A stretch of DNA of 64,000 bases. Source: Diospyros lotus. Lineage: Eukaryota > Streptophyta > Magnoliopsida > Ericales > Ebenaceae. Both the position numbers and the translations under genes were made by a program. Shown here in pieces: positions 1 through 12,103 of the stretch. The stretch covers positions 25,885,307 to 25,949,306 of the forward strand of contig NC_068343.1 of assembly GCF_014633365.1 (NCBI RefSeq), written 5' to 3'. Every line of letters begins with the position of its first letter. The first letter of the stretch is position 1. The notes under the pieces are model-generated. The model was not told the origin of the DNA, made no database searches, and saw nothing but the letters and a program-made list of their open reading frames with translations.

Positions 1-2054
1 GTTGCCCTGTGCTTCGGAGAGCCAACACCTAATCATCATTACCGTGTTGCTCCCATACACTGGCCCAACAATAGTTTCCAACAGCATGGTTCAGGCCCAT
101 CACTGATTTGCTTCGCACCCGTAGCTTCACCCTACCAAGCTTCCTACTCGGCAACTAAACCATCAAAACGTTTTCGCGTTCCACGATTCTTCCTTAGGAC
201 TACCCTAGATGTCCTATCCTTAGCAGGAGATTCTCAGTCTCACCTGACCAAATTTCCTAGGGTGCTGCTCCGAATCTTCGACATTTGACCGTCACCTGCA
301 GTTCACTAAATTGCTCAGGCCCATGGGCCACTTGCCCTCAACGCGAGCCAACTCATTAGTCCTCTGCCACACGGTCCATAGCATCAGATCCGTCACATCG
401 AGCCTTGAACCCTTAGCATCAAGGCTACTTAAAGCCTTCCCGAGCTACGATGGTTCCGCCACCATCTTACCAAAGCCAACTTACTTGGTTATCCTTGCCT
501 TGATAACCTCAAGTTCATACCAGAAGCCTTACTCCTTAGGACTCTACATCTCTTACCGCTTAAAAGACTCTTAAACCACATCACATCTTGAGGCCTCATG
601 ATCTTACCCCACAAGATCATACCTCAAGCTCCGGCACCCATAACCATAGAGCACCTACAATTACCTTCCAGGTAATTTGAGACCTCTCGTCTCTCCTTGC
701 ACACCCATAGTGCATTCAGTCACGATGCCCAGCTTGGCCTTCCAGCACGCCTCACTCAGGCTCCCATGACTTGGAATTTAAAATTCGGGGCCTCCACATT
801 GCTCACCATGCCCCTGCCCACTTGGCATCCAAAGTTGGCATTTCCATTGCGCGCATAGCCTATGGATGTCCTGTTGCCACCATTCACTACCCTCGGCCCA
901 CACACCGCTCATACCCTTCATTGGATGACCTCCACGTCTCCCATCAAGGGTCTCGAGACCTTAGGCGTCATCACGACCCCAGGCATCATAATGAGGGTCT
1001 ATTCACCTCTCATCTCCCGACCTTAGGCGTCCCACTAGACCCCAAGCGTCATAATGAGAGTTTTGATTAGCCCCTCATCCATCAATCACATGAACGGTCA
1101 CTTGGCCTTCACAACTAGGACTTCCAACCCAATGGCTCTCACACGCATATCAACGCATGCCCAGCTCCTTAATCCCAGATCTGGATTCCCCTGGATTCCA
1201 GCTCGACTCACTTGGGATTTCCATCTCACCCAAACACCCGCTAGGATCCACTTGCCACACGCCTATCATTCCCAAGGATAGACCTTGTTTCATCATGAGA
1301 CCAACTAGGGTCCATTCATACCCTAGACACATCCCCTCTGGGATCATCATAACAATACGATCACATCGCTTGATGCCAAATCTTTTTCCTTGAGCCTCGA
1401 GCTAACACCCACTTTAGCTCATTTTATCTCAAGCGCACAAGCCTTACTGCACCACTTTCAAGGGACAACTCTATTCCCTCGAACATGCTCGGCAAATCCC
1501 TAACATAGGGATGCTCCACTAATCCCCTCTCGGACTAGTCACGCTTCGGCTTCGTGTCCCCACACGAGCTTCAACACTTCAATCTCAAGGAGTTCTCATC
1601 CCTAGAACACTTAATATTACCTAAAATTCCCAAATTCGGGTTTCTTGACATCGACACCTACACTTGGGTTTTCGGTTCTTCTTTGCTCAACCCTTATACC
1701 CCTCACAGGTATGTCATCTCAATCTAGGGTATTTTCTCATCCCAAGATCAGGAATATCCAAACATACCATTGCAGGCCTCAATGACTTGACCCAATCCCT
1801 TAGGGTCCTCAGTCCACCTGTCTAACATTCAAGGTTACCAGACCAACCTTACATTGAAATCTCAAAATTTCAAATCAATTGTTCTCGACCCCAACTCAGC
1901 AGTTAAGACATTTCAACTTACATTCAAATCATGCCAAACATCATCGACTCACTACATTGGCAATCGCTCACATCAATCACTTAACCGACCATACTTAGCA
2001 CTTAAGCACGCTAGCCTTCCTCACTTATATAGCTAGCCATGCTCTGATACCAAC
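1..2054 (-). mobile_element. B1: internal region of a gene-less LARD-like element (partial)
   Basis: This is the 5' part, read on the minus strand, of the internal region of a large Gypsy-like retrotransposon; the rest lies left of the window. It aligns by eye with 37440-39686 of B2 and, inverted, with the first part of the internal region of element A (12851 onward). It ends at a tRNA-Met-type primer site next to an LTR, which fixes the orientation. No gag or pol motif is visible in any frame, and the short open frames are not conserved as proteins. The first 80 bases carry one unit of the 85-bp repeat seen fully at 15101. B1 is shorter than B2 around 120-180, so the copies differ by internal indels. 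I am confident of family membership; absence of coding capacity is judged by eye. Confidence 0.8.
2041..2052 (-). other. primer binding site of B1
   Basis: The plus strand reads GCTCTGATACCA, which is TGGTATCAGAGC on the minus strand, the usual plant tRNA-iMet primer site. It lies 2 bases from the LTR end, so the LTR to its right is the 5' LTR of a minus-strand element. Confidence 0.9.
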
Positions 2055-4054
2055 TGTAACGACCCGCTCCCACTTATGAGCGCCACCGGTAAATAATCGA
2101 CCAGATTACTCACCTATCAAACCACAACTGAAGGGTTAGACTATGTTTCAACAGGAAACGCCCTAGGTGGGAACTAGGCTTCGTCCTTCCCTTCGCTCCA
2201 CTCAAGAATCGGTCTCAACACAAACAAGGAAAAACTCAGCGGACCGAGACCCAAAACTCGAGTGAGCTTCACCTCTCTTCAACTCGCTCCATAGCAAGCC
2301 AGAGGTGACCCAGGCACAAAGCTAGCATAATAAACATTTCACTGAGTATTGGGGATTTATGAGAACATACCTCGATGATTTTTACTCGGTCAGAAAACTC
2401 GGCTTCTCTAACTAAGCCATATACCACGAACAATCTCACAATCATTTATCACACTACGATGATTTCAACCATTAAATACATCTAGTGCTCAATATCGTTT
2501 ACATTTGATTACATGAATATATATAAAAATTACAAGAGATTACACAATAACACATCTCAGGCAACAAGCTAATTACCACAACAGCCCCCCGGCACCATCC
2601 CTGCTTGCATCTGGACTTGTATTATCTACACATGAGGTAAAACCTCATGAGTCATAAAGACTCAGTAAGGGTGCAATGCATGTAAATATGAATATAATCA
2701 TGTTTATGTATGCCAAATGCATGCAAATGAGGCTAGGTTCACACATCCTCACAACCCACTAAGGTTTGAGGCATCAACCTATCAGCCCCCACCACTAGTC
2801 CTCCATATGGCCATAGGTCCACTAGTTCTTGCATCACACAAGATATAACCACTACATGCCAATGCAACATAAAAGCATTATCAAACATATTTACCCACTT
2901 GCAAGGCCACCCCCACATGGGGCCGTCCCTTACCTGGCTCGAAGCCTCTTCTTTGCCTCGGCACGAACTCCAGCCTGAACCGCAAGTTCCTCTCGGATCG
3001 CTACCTTTTTGGTCAAACCTAGAGGCAAACAGGCAAAACCCCCACAATATCAAGCATTAACCAATGCCTTCGTTTTTGCTTATGCCGCAAAATCAGGCAT
3101 TAACACTATCTCCAAACAACACTAACCACGGCATACACCAGCCGTCAATAAATTCCAAACAACCCCGACCCAAGGTTTAATCCAACAATTAAATTACTCT
3201 ACACAATTTAATATCTCACATAAAAGAAATATTCTAAAAAGAATTAATTAACTCACCTCAGTTAATTTGGAAGAGAAAATCGATTAATCGTCCACATTGG
3301 CATTGTCTCCCGAGCTGCCATTTGCGCCCAAAATCTCATTTTTTTGAGCTTCCAACACGCTCCACAAACCCCAATTTAATTTCCAGAACTTTCCCCCATA
3401 TTTTTTGTAATTTTCGGCTATTTTTCCCTATTTTTCTCCTTTATTTCCCTTTTCTTTTATTTCTTTTCTTTTCTTTTTTTTTTCCTTTATTTTTTTCTCT
3501 TCTCCCCTGCTCTTCTTCTTCCGTGCGCGCCTTCCTCCTTCATCTTCTTCATTGCTACAGCGCATGGCGCGCACCAGAGCAGCCCAGCCACCAGCCGAAC
3601 GCCGCCAGCTACTACCCAGGCCAGCCCCGCCGTCGCCAACGCCCCCGAACCACCGCGCGACCCTCGGCTAGCCGCCATTATCGCGGCTGGTTTCCCCTGT
3701 GCGCAAGCTGCTTGCTCGCTGAAGTTTCCATGGCCGACGCCCCTGCTACTCCCAGCCATCGCCAGCTTCCTCCAACATTGCTGGTCACCGCGGCCACCAC
3801 AGGACGCCTCCTCGCAAGCCACCGCTGCAATCGGCCATTCCGGAGCTCCAGCACCATGGCCGTTGGAACTCCCACGCATCCGCCATGGCCGACGATCCAA
3901 GCTCCTGGCTGCCCTATCGCAGCCGCCTTCCATTACCATTGACAGCTCCTGCAACCCCCGCCATCTGTCGGTCGCTTGAAGCTGCTTCGCGGCCACTGCT
4001 TCAGCCACCACCAGCCCACACCAGCCGCTGCTTCGGCCATAGCTGCCGACACCT

Positions 4055-4085
<31 letters not shown>

Positions 4086-4775
4086 GATCGGTTCTCGCTC
4101 TCTGCTCTCTCCCTAGTGAAGGCTCTCGGCCATTTCAAAATATCAGAGGGGAGGAAGCTTCCTCCCCACTTTCGCGTATACCGTATATATATATATATAA
4201 TAATTTACATTTTAATTCCCCAATTACACTATTATTTCACTGCCCAATTTCGATAATTCCACTTAAGGAATTTACTAATTGCACCTGGCCCTCCAGCCTT
4301 AATTAATTTTTACTAAATCACACAAAATGTTGATTTTTCAAGAATTAATATTCGACTTTTTTACTCGATAATGCTGATTTCGTCCCTGCGCCTCTATGGG
4401 ACCTCTATTCGATTCGAAAACGCTTAAGGATTGCCTTATTTAGAAAATCGAACCACCCCTAGGGTCCCCTCAGCTCCCAGGAGGTCCCCTCCGATTATTC
4501 GATATTGGCACCCACTCGGGCTTCTACCGAAATTATTCCAAAAATTATTCCCGGTCGGACTGGTTTCAGCGCCATTAACCTTATCTCGAGACGCTCATCA
4601 ATCTCTTGCCCTCTCTCCTGGACATCCAAGTCCCGAGGCACTCCCAGCTGCCAATTCGGCAAATTTCATTAATTAATTTCTCGATATTGACCCTTGGGCT
4701 TCCTGGACCAGCCGAGATCCTTTCAAAATAATCAAAATTATTTATTTTCAACATCATGTAATACCGGGTATTACA
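2055..4775 (-). repeat. B1 5' LTR (about 2.7 kb)
   Basis: The repeat starts TGTAACGACCCGCTCCC and ends ACCGGGTATTACA (plus-strand view), giving TG...CA termini. The same termini flank B2 at 31091-33783 and 39687-42414. The LTR is AT-rich except for a GC-rich island at about 3530-4040, followed by a CT microsatellite and a TATA-rich stretch near 4180-4200. The island gives open frames of up to 206 aa, but they are compositional and change between copies, so I do not call genes. The right flank, CAAAC at 4776-4780, should be the TSD; its partner is outside the window. Confidence 0.88.
4059..4085. repeat. CT microsatellite inside the B1 LTR
   Basis: This is an uninterrupted run of about 13 CT units. 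The homologous place in both B2 LTRs (about 33005-33075 and 41645-41705) is an interrupted CT-rich tract with different lengths, so it is a variable site in this LTR family. Confidence 0.9.
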
Positions 4776-6010
4776 CAAACTCCTAGCCAATGCATGCGAT
4801 ATAAATGAATGAGTAGACCTTGGATCTATCAGTGCATGCACAGGAGTATCCAAAATGAGGAGAATACCTTGAATAATCGCGAGATTTGCCTTTGCATCCT
4901 CTTTGGTCACATTATAGACTCGTCCCTGTCGAGTCCCTTTTCCTTCTTCGATCTTCAGTTGCTGCTCTTTCTTCTTCAGGCAATTCCACGAGATGTACCC
5001 ATGCTAGTTGTAGTTGTGGCAGATCACGTCCACTGGTGCGATTGTTACAGCCTTGCCTCCTTGGACCACATTCTTCCAGTAATTTCTGGAAATGTGCTTG
5101 GGCTGATCACAAGCGTAACAAACAATGGTCTGCCCATTGCACCTTTTCCCCGGGTGCCTCTTATTGCATTTAGAGCATGCCTTTCCCCTTTTTCATGATT
5201 CTCCCATCCCGAGGTCCTAAAGTCGGGTTGGATTTCTCTGCCTACACTCCACTTTGAGTTGCCATGGCCTTTAGCTCTGCCACATGCGTCATATTCTCTT
5301 CAATCATCATAGCTTTGAAAACTATGTCTGCATAAGACTATGTGGACCAGGTTCATCAACTGCTGAAATTCAATTCGCAAGTCTTGCAAGAATTTTTGTC
5401 CTTTTTCCACATCGTCCATCCCATACAGTGGCATATACTTGATTAACCGCAAAAACTCAGCTTCTTATTGGGCCACAAACATTTGTCCCTTGGCGTAGGC
5501 TCATAAATTCTTGAGCTCTAGCCAATTTCTAGCAAGTGGGAAAGAATTTTCCATTGAATAGTTCCTTAAACTATTCCCATGACATATAGGGTGCCTCCCC
5601 TAATTCTATGTCTGTTGCCTACCTTTCAGATGTTGCTCCATTAGGTATTGATCGCTGCATAGTCTTCCACCATTAGTTCGCTTCTTCTTCTAGCATATAG
5701 GTCGTACACTCGACTTTGTCCTCATTCAAGATCCTCAATCTACGTAGAATCTTCTCAGTCTAGTCCAACCAGTATTCACTGATTGCAGGGTCATCTACTG
5801 GCTTTCCTCGAAACATTGGTGGATGTTATCGTATATACCTTTCTAAAGCATCCACTCCTCTTTGCTCGGCCTGCAATTCCAAAATTCATCCAGCCATGCC
5901 TTCTAGGATTCTTTCGACCCTATCCATCCAACCTTCGCCGAGGTCAGCTTGTACATCTCTTCGCCCTCCCACACCACCTTTTGGGTACGGGTTGGTGTTA
6001 CTTTGTTTGT
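4776..6010 (-). pseudogene. G1: decayed Ty3/Gypsy gag-protease
   Basis: Read on the minus strand from about 6010 down, the conceptual product resembles a plant Gypsy gag followed by the start of an aspartic protease. Visible blocks are PPMFRG with a following EYW near 5800; a gag core with the pattern C-T-Y-M-L-E-E-E-A-N then WW near 5690; three zinc-knuckle-like blocks between about 5185 and 4990, the first being CSKCNKRHPGKRC; and the protease motif ALIDPRSTHSF near 4830, where plant elements usually have LIDPGSTHSF, so the glycine is replaced. Many in-frame stops are present and the third knuckle has lost a cysteine. The frame is cut at 4775 by B1. The remaining pol should lie on the far side of B1, outside the window. 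Original role: capsid protein and polyprotein processing. Confidence 0.82.
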
Positions 6011-6230
6011 CATTGCCTTTCTCGCGCCTGTTCCTTCTTGTATTCACCATCTAGTAAAAAGACAGGGCGAATTTATCAAATTACCAAGGCATGGCATAAT
6101 TCAAATAGAACAAGACACTAGAGTATGCTACCAAATATTTCAAAAAAAAAAAAAAAAAATCCTTAACCTACTTCCTAAAACTTGTGGTGGCTTTACTCAC
6201 CTAGCCACATGCGAACTTTTCCTTAGGTCC

Positions 6231-6242
6231 GCTCTGATACCA
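6231..6242 (-). other. primer binding site of G1
   Basis: GCTCTGATACCA on the plus strand (TGGTATCAGAGC on minus), 2 bases left of an LTR starting TGTAACACCC. It orients G1 on the minus strand with its internal region to the left. Bases 6011-6230 are the untranslated leader, with nothing else recognisable. Confidence 0.88.
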
Positions 6243-6244
6243 AC

Positions 6245-6655
6245 TGTAACACCCTTGATTTTCCTGGGTGTGTTATATCTTAGGATTTTAGGAATTCTTT
6301 TTCTTTTTCACATCACAACCATCAACATACAATATACAATTTCCAAAAACCCTAATTTCACCTTCTTAGCCTATCAAACCCGATAATTATACAGCTAAGA
6401 CAGGTGATATCATTTCAAATGCGGAAGCTAGATCGAACCTAATATGATTACATAACCAAAACTCATTTCTACTATTCACTAAATAGTAACCATAAATTGA
6501 AATAGTGCATGTACATGAATAGTATACCAAGTAAGTTCCAAGGAAAGAGGGGTGGGTCACAAACGGACACACTTAAATACCTAGTCTTTGCTTAGCTAGA
6601 ACTTTTCTAGACATGCACTCCCACTACACAACACTTAAATCCAATATAAAAAATC
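6245..6655 (-). repeat. G1 5' LTR, part 1
   Basis: The LTR begins TGTAACACCCTTGATTTTCC (plus view). It is split by C1: its last 5 bases, AAATC at 6651-6655, are duplicated at 48494-48498, where the LTR resumes. Overall layout resembles the T1 LTR but the sequence is clearly diverged. Confidence 0.8.
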
Positions 6656-8307
6656 TGTTGTGTTATAATTTTTGGTATTTGAGAAAAAGTGTGTGATGCA
6701 AACCTGTCCTTGTGAAAATCATATTTAGAAATAAGCTTTCATATTTGGAAACAAGCATAAATAGTTTTTGGCGTGAATGCTTAAATGGTTGAAAATATCC
6801 AAAATTTATGTAAGATGTTTCGAAGCCAAGGCTTTATGTTTCGAAACACTATTCTGTTATGTTTCTATACATATTCGAAATGCTCTTTGATATGTTTGAA
6901 TAAATTCATTTTTTTATGCATCATATTTTGAAACAAGGTTTCCATGTTTCGAAACATAAGTCTGTCATGTTTCTAAACATATTTCGTAATGTATATTGAT
7001 AAGGTTTCAAGTTTTGCTAAATCTATATGATGTATTTTGAAACCTATTTGAAAACTAAGCTTATGTTTTGAAACCTATATAGTATGTTTCGAAACCTTTG
7101 TCAGCTGTGTATTTAAATCCTTGTCCAACATGTTTTCAAACATGTTTCTGAAGTATGTTTTGAAACCTTCTTTTCATGTTTTGAAACATCTAACTCTGTT
7201 AGAAGAATATCTGAAAAATCTGTCATGCTTTTGCACTTTATTTCAAAAGCTATTTTAAAAGACTATTTTTGAAATTATCCAATAGCCTGATGATTTAATT
7301 TTAGATATGTTTTTAGTGGAGAATAAAACCAAATCATTTTGTTTTTAAAGAGATGTCTTCCACTCATTTTGTCTCTTGGTGCATATCCAGCTATAAAGGC
7401 TGTATGTTTCGAAACATGTTATATATGTTTTGAAACTTCTGTGTAAAAATGTGTTGTTTCGAAACCTACTTTATTATCTTGTCTCTAACGGTTATAATTA
7501 TCCAAAAGTCTATCTTTTTGATATATATATTAGCTCTTTGAAGACAAGAACTATCTCTCTCACAAGCATACACAAGTTTACAAATCTACAAGAGATTTTT
7601 TCCACAAGCACAAGTGAACGAAGCTCTTCTAACGACCTCTCAAAAAAGATCCTTTCAATCATTCCTTGGTGTGCATTGTGGTGCAAAAAGGAGAAGCAAG
7701 CCGAAACCAAAGCTCTCATTCCTTCAAGCACTTCTCACTCCATACCAATAGGTTTGTTAAAGCTATTTGGTAAGGTGCTTTAATTACATTCAAATTGTTG
7801 GGTTGTAAAAGATAAGTGTTATTTATGTTGTTGTGAGGTTTGAGTTGAGCTCGTAAAAACTCATTGTGTAAGGTTTAGGGTGAACCGTGGTAAAATCCTT
7901 GGTGTCGTTGATCTCTAGTGAAAGTGATTGTGGTTTACAAATCCTTCAAGTGGGTAAGCTTGAAGGTAGTAGAGTAGGCAAGTGCCGAACTAATATAAAT
8001 CTTATGTGTACTTGATTTCTCATTCCTACTTGTTGTTATCCTTGTTCATGTTTTTAAAGGAATCATTTTTGAAAATCTAAAGGAGTTTCAAAATTTGCAA
8101 ATTAGTGAGTAAGGTTTCAAAACATACCTTCCAGTAATGTTGATTTCGAAACATACTCATCTATATTTCAAAACATATTTAACAGAAAGGTTAGTTTCGA
8201 AACATACTCCCTCAAGTTTTGAAACATAGTGTCCTGCAAGCCAAAGTTTTTTAAGCTATCAAAAATTTACCCAAATCCCAATTCACCCCCCCTCTTGGGA
8301 TATACTT
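6656..8307 (+). repeat. C1 5' LTR (3' end deleted)
   Basis: It starts TGTTGTGTTATAATTTTTGG and is collinear with the 3' LTR as far as GGGATATACTT; the last 20 or so bases of the LTR, the primer site and the gag start are missing. The LTR is filled with about 20 copies of a motif whose intact form is GTTTCGAAAC, many in decayed forms GTTTTGAAAC or GTTTCAAAAC. A TATA-like run lies at 7521-7530. Open frames inside the LTR (for example 7430-7783) are not believed to be genes. Confidence 0.87.
7521..7530 (+). promoter_or_regulatory. candidate TATA element of the C1 LTR
   Basis: The run ATATATATAT precedes TAGCTCTTTGAAGAC; the same arrangement is kept in the 3' LTR at about 27931-27950. It is the only strong TATA-like run in the second half of the LTR. 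Assignment as promoter is inference. Confidence 0.5.
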
Positions 8308-8910
8308 GGAATGAACAACAAAAACAAACCAATGAGTTAAATGCTAGAGCTGTCAATATATTACATTGTGCATTAAGTCCAGTTGAGTTTAATAGAATAA
8401 TTTCATGTACTATGGCAAAAGAAATTTGGGATCACTTAAAAGTAACACATGAAGGAATTAAGAAAGTGAAAAGCACTAAAATTGCAATCTTTACTAGTGA
8501 ATATCAAAATTTCGTAATGAATACTAGTGAATCCATTAAGAAGATGTTCACAAGGTTTAATGGCATTGTAACAAACATACAAGCTTTAGGAAAAACAATA
8601 ACAACCGAAGAAAAGCTTCATAACATCTTAGGAAGCTTACCATCTAGTTGGGAACCTAAAGTCATGGCCATAGAAGGAGCTAGAGACACATCTATACTTA
8701 CAATGGATGATTTACTAGGCTTACTATTGACTCATGAGATTAAGCTAAATAGAAAAGAATCAAATGAGCTCAAAATGAAATCCTTAGCATTCAAAGACAA
8801 ATAAGAAGGTGAAAGTGAAACAAGTGATGAAGATGAAGAACTTACTCTACTCACAAAACGTTTTAATAAGTTTATGAGAAAATGAAAATTTCCCAAGAGA
8901 AAACCATTTG
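8307..8910 (+). pseudogene. C1 gag, N-terminal part (UBN2-type)
   Basis: The frame reads through from the LTR remnant into a Copia gag domain of the UBN2 family: landmarks are WNEQQKQTNELNARA, EIWDHLKVTHEG, and LPSSWEPKVMAIEGARD, in the usual order. Gag forms the particle that carries the RNA. The first roughly 60 residues of a normal gag, including the start codon, are lost through a deletion that joins the LTR directly to gag at 8307. There is an in-frame stop at 8802-8804, a second about 80 bases later, and at 8910 element A interrupts the frame; the gene resumes at 21498. Confidence 0.88.
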
Positions 8911-9829
8911 TGTAACATCCAGTAATCCGAGTGTTATGAGAATGAGAAAGGAAGTAAGAAAACTTCCAAAAATACCCTTGAGAAGGGGAGGGATCCTTGA
9001 GAATGAGGGTGTCCTATGAGAGGGGCATTTTGGTAATTTGGATTGTGAAGTCCAATAAAGGGTATTTTGGTAAATTGAAAATAATTCCTAAGTGGAATTA
9101 AGTATGTAAGTGAATTAAATTCCCATTTTTGTATTTATGTGGAGATAAGTGGGATTTATAATTCATAAAGTGTATTTTGGTAATTTTAGAATAAATTCCA
9201 TAAAGGAATTAAATTGAGAGAATGGGAAAAATGGTGGATATTCTATTATTTGATAAAGTAATTAATTTACCTGTATTGGAGAATAAATGTGGTGACGCCA
9301 CATGGATGTATGAGATTAGAACTTGGAAGCCAAGGTTGGTGTCTTGGAGTGACACATGGCGTAATGTGGTCCAAGTTAAAAGAGGGAATAAATTAAATGC
9401 AAAAGGAAATAATTTTGGTCTTTCAAGCATTTAATGAATAGAATGATTATGGTGAATTAAATAAATCCAAAGGAAAATTGGAAATTAGTCACCCATTAAT
9501 GATTGAAAATTGTGGGATTTATTTAAATGGGAAAGAAAGTATTTATGTCTTTTAAGGTGGTCTCTCATGTGATGGTTGGAAAATGGCCAAATTAAATAAA
9601 TGGAAAAGAAATTCTATTTTTGGGATTTGAAAACAAGATCAAGGGTGGAGGAATTGTCTTCAATTTTCAAGGGTGGGGATTAGAAGATAAAGAGCACATG
9701 GATTGTGCTTTCTCCAAGAGAGGAGATTTGTTTGTTTGAAATGGAAGGTGGAGATTTAATTCTCCTTAAGGACATGGATTGTGTTTTTAATGAATGGTAG
9801 AGATCCATTCTTGAAAATTGAAATGGTAG

Positions 9830-9837
9830 TATATAAG
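9830..9837 (+). promoter_or_regulatory. candidate TATA box of A 5' LTR
   Basis: TATATAAG followed by GGCAAG. In the 3' LTR the corresponding bases read TATGTAAG (about 19900-19907), so the box is mutated there. Function is inferred from sequence only. Confidence 0.55.
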
Positions 9838-11675
9838 GGCAAGTAAGGAAGACTTGTTTTCCCTTTAGCCATTTGAAGAAAGAGAGAGAGAGAGAGAAGT
9901 GTCCCATGGAGGAAAAGTGAAGAAAGAAGAAGTCAAGGTAAGTTGCTTTGTATGCAAAGTAAGTTTCTTTTGGAATGCCATCTTAGATGAGAGAAGATGA
10001 TGATGGAAGCTCTCTTGAGATGAGGATTTAAAGCTTCAAAGAATGAAAAGAGGTAAAGGATGGCCCCATGGGAGGGTGGCCTTGCAATGTGTAGTAAGTA
10101 TGGTTCATAAATGTATATGTTGCATTTGGCATGTTCTTTTGTGTTCATGAGACCTATGGCCATAGGGTAGTTTGGGAACATAGTTGAAATGGTGGGTTGA
10201 TGCTTCTAACCTTGGTGGGTTGTGAGGGCAAAGAGACCTAGCCACACTTGCATGCATTTGGCATCATGTAATCTTGTTATGTTCATATTTATTTTGCATT
10301 GCACCCTTATTGAGCTTAATAGCTCATGAGGTTTTTACTCTCATATATAGGTTGTGAAAGCATGGGAAAAATCAAGACAAAGTGGAATGGCTTATGGAAG
10401 CATGAAAATGAAGATTCAAGTGTATTGTATGGCTTAGGGAAGCGTATGTTGTTCTGTTGATTTATGAGATGTAAGTTTATTTGGTAGTAATGGTTTGTTA
10501 AAGCCTAATTCTATGGGTGTATTTTCTTCTTGGAGTGTTTTAATTTTATTTTAAAATGAGATATTAGTTTATGGCATGTTGAAGCCTAAGTTGTGGTGAA
10601 AGTCTCATTTTTTGTGTTGTGGGAAGCACCAGAGAAGTAAAATAATATGAATTTTTGTTGTCTAATGAGGCATTTGAAAGAAGAAAAGTGGATGTTTTTT
10701 ATGCATGTATGAGGGGCAAGAATTCTGGAAAATTTTGGGTTAGAAAGGCCCGAGAGAAAATAAAAAAAATAAAATAAAAAGGGTGAGGATGGCAGCAGGT
10801 GCTAAGGGCGTGCTGGTCCACGTGGGAAGCAGGGCACAAGCGGGTGCGCGCACGTACGGCCACGCAAGGGCGAGCGTGAGCGGGTGGGCGGCCAGTGCGC
10901 GCTGCCAACGCCTAGCTGAGCCCTACAAGGGCCTCGGGGCGTGCCACAGGCCCCGCCGACAATTTTTTTTTTAAATTTTGAAAAATGGGGATTTTGGGGG
11001 CATACTCTTAATTGATTTTGGGCCCCGGAGGAATTTTGAAAATAAAGGGATTTTTCAGGCATATTTGGAGATAATGCCGAAATTTTAAAAAAATAGAATT
11101 TTTGAGTTTTCCTCAAAATATTTGAGAAATCAATGGGTTAATTGAATAATGAATTTTATGGAGCTCGAAAAAGTTCTTGGATGGAAAAAGAATTAAAAAT
11201 AAATAAGAAAATGGCGATTGGGCATCTTCATGAGATTTCTTTTCAACTAAATGTGGTGTGGTTAAAGCCCAATTCTGCTAGTGAATCTTGGGGGTTGAGG
11301 GAAGGGAAGGACGAGCCTAGTTCCCACCTAGGGCGTTTCTGATATTTTATTCTTAGTAAAATGGTTTTGATAATGACTATATGAAAATCAATCTCTATGG
11401 ATTATATGAATGAGAAAATGAATTTGTAATATAAAATCAATCTCTATGGATTATATGAATGAGAAAACAAATTTGTAATATATGAATTTTGAAGCAAGGT
11501 ATGAAATCCTATGGAAGAAATATTGAGTCTGGTTGAGTGAGGTTTTATTTCAAAATATACTTTTGATAATCTCAACTTGCTTTCAAAATAATCAAAATGA
11601 GCTTTCAAAATAATCAAAATGAGGATTCAAAAGAATCAAATGAGGATTTGATAAATTTTCAATCTTTTCAAAAGG

Positions 11676-12008
11676 ATAGTCGACTATGTTTTTCATTCTG
11701 TTGACTATGCCTAAAAATAGTCGACTATTCTGTTTAATCTGTCGACTATTCAAGGCATCTGTCGACTATTTTAGCATCTGTCGACTATCGAGTAAGGATA
11801 GTCGACTATGCCTTTTGGTCTTTCGACTATTTTTGTTCATAATTTCAAAATTTTCTTCACATTTTTGCATCTGTCGACTATTGGAATGTGTCTGTCGACT
11901 ATTGAAAATTTGTGTTATAAGATAGTCGACTATTCATTTTGTCTGTCGACTATTTCTTGCTTTACATGTAAAAATAGTCAACTAATCCTTTTCTCTGTCG
12001 ACTATTGT
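11676..12008. repeat. array of about 14 GTCGACTAT motifs in S1
   Basis: The core GTCGACTAT occurs about 14 times in 330 bases, mostly as ATAGTCGACTAT or CTGTCGACTATT. The full form AATAGTCGACTATT is a perfect palindrome with a central CG. A few copies are altered, for example AGTCAACTAA near 11977 and GTTGACTAT near 11700, the changes expected from loss of a methylated CG. Confidence 0.85.
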
Positions 12009-12092
12009 GTTTCACAGAATTTTATAACGGCTAGTTTTTCAACTCCAATGGTCACAAAAATGGCTAGTTTCTTCTTCAATCTTTATGGATGC

Positions 12093-12103
12093 TTATATAT
12101 ACA
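12093..12103 (+). promoter_or_regulatory. candidate TATA box of S1
   Basis: TTATATATACA lies about 90 bases after the motif array and well before the LTR end, the place expected for a U3 promoter. Inferred only from sequence and position. Confidence 0.5.

Noticed and set aside
2041..2052. TGGTATCAGAGC strings as tRNA gene remnants
   Set aside because: They are only the 12-base primer complement next to LTRs; no tRNA arms around them.
3487..4011. 174-aa minus-strand open frame (and 206-aa plus frame) in the B1 LTR
   Set aside because: Both follow the GC-rich island; overlapping frames on both strands are long for the same reason, and the frames shift between LTR copies.
6656..8307. GTTTCGAAAC array as heat-shock elements
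   Set aside because: The heat-shock unit needs TTC and GAA two bases apart; here they abut, so the match is not valid.
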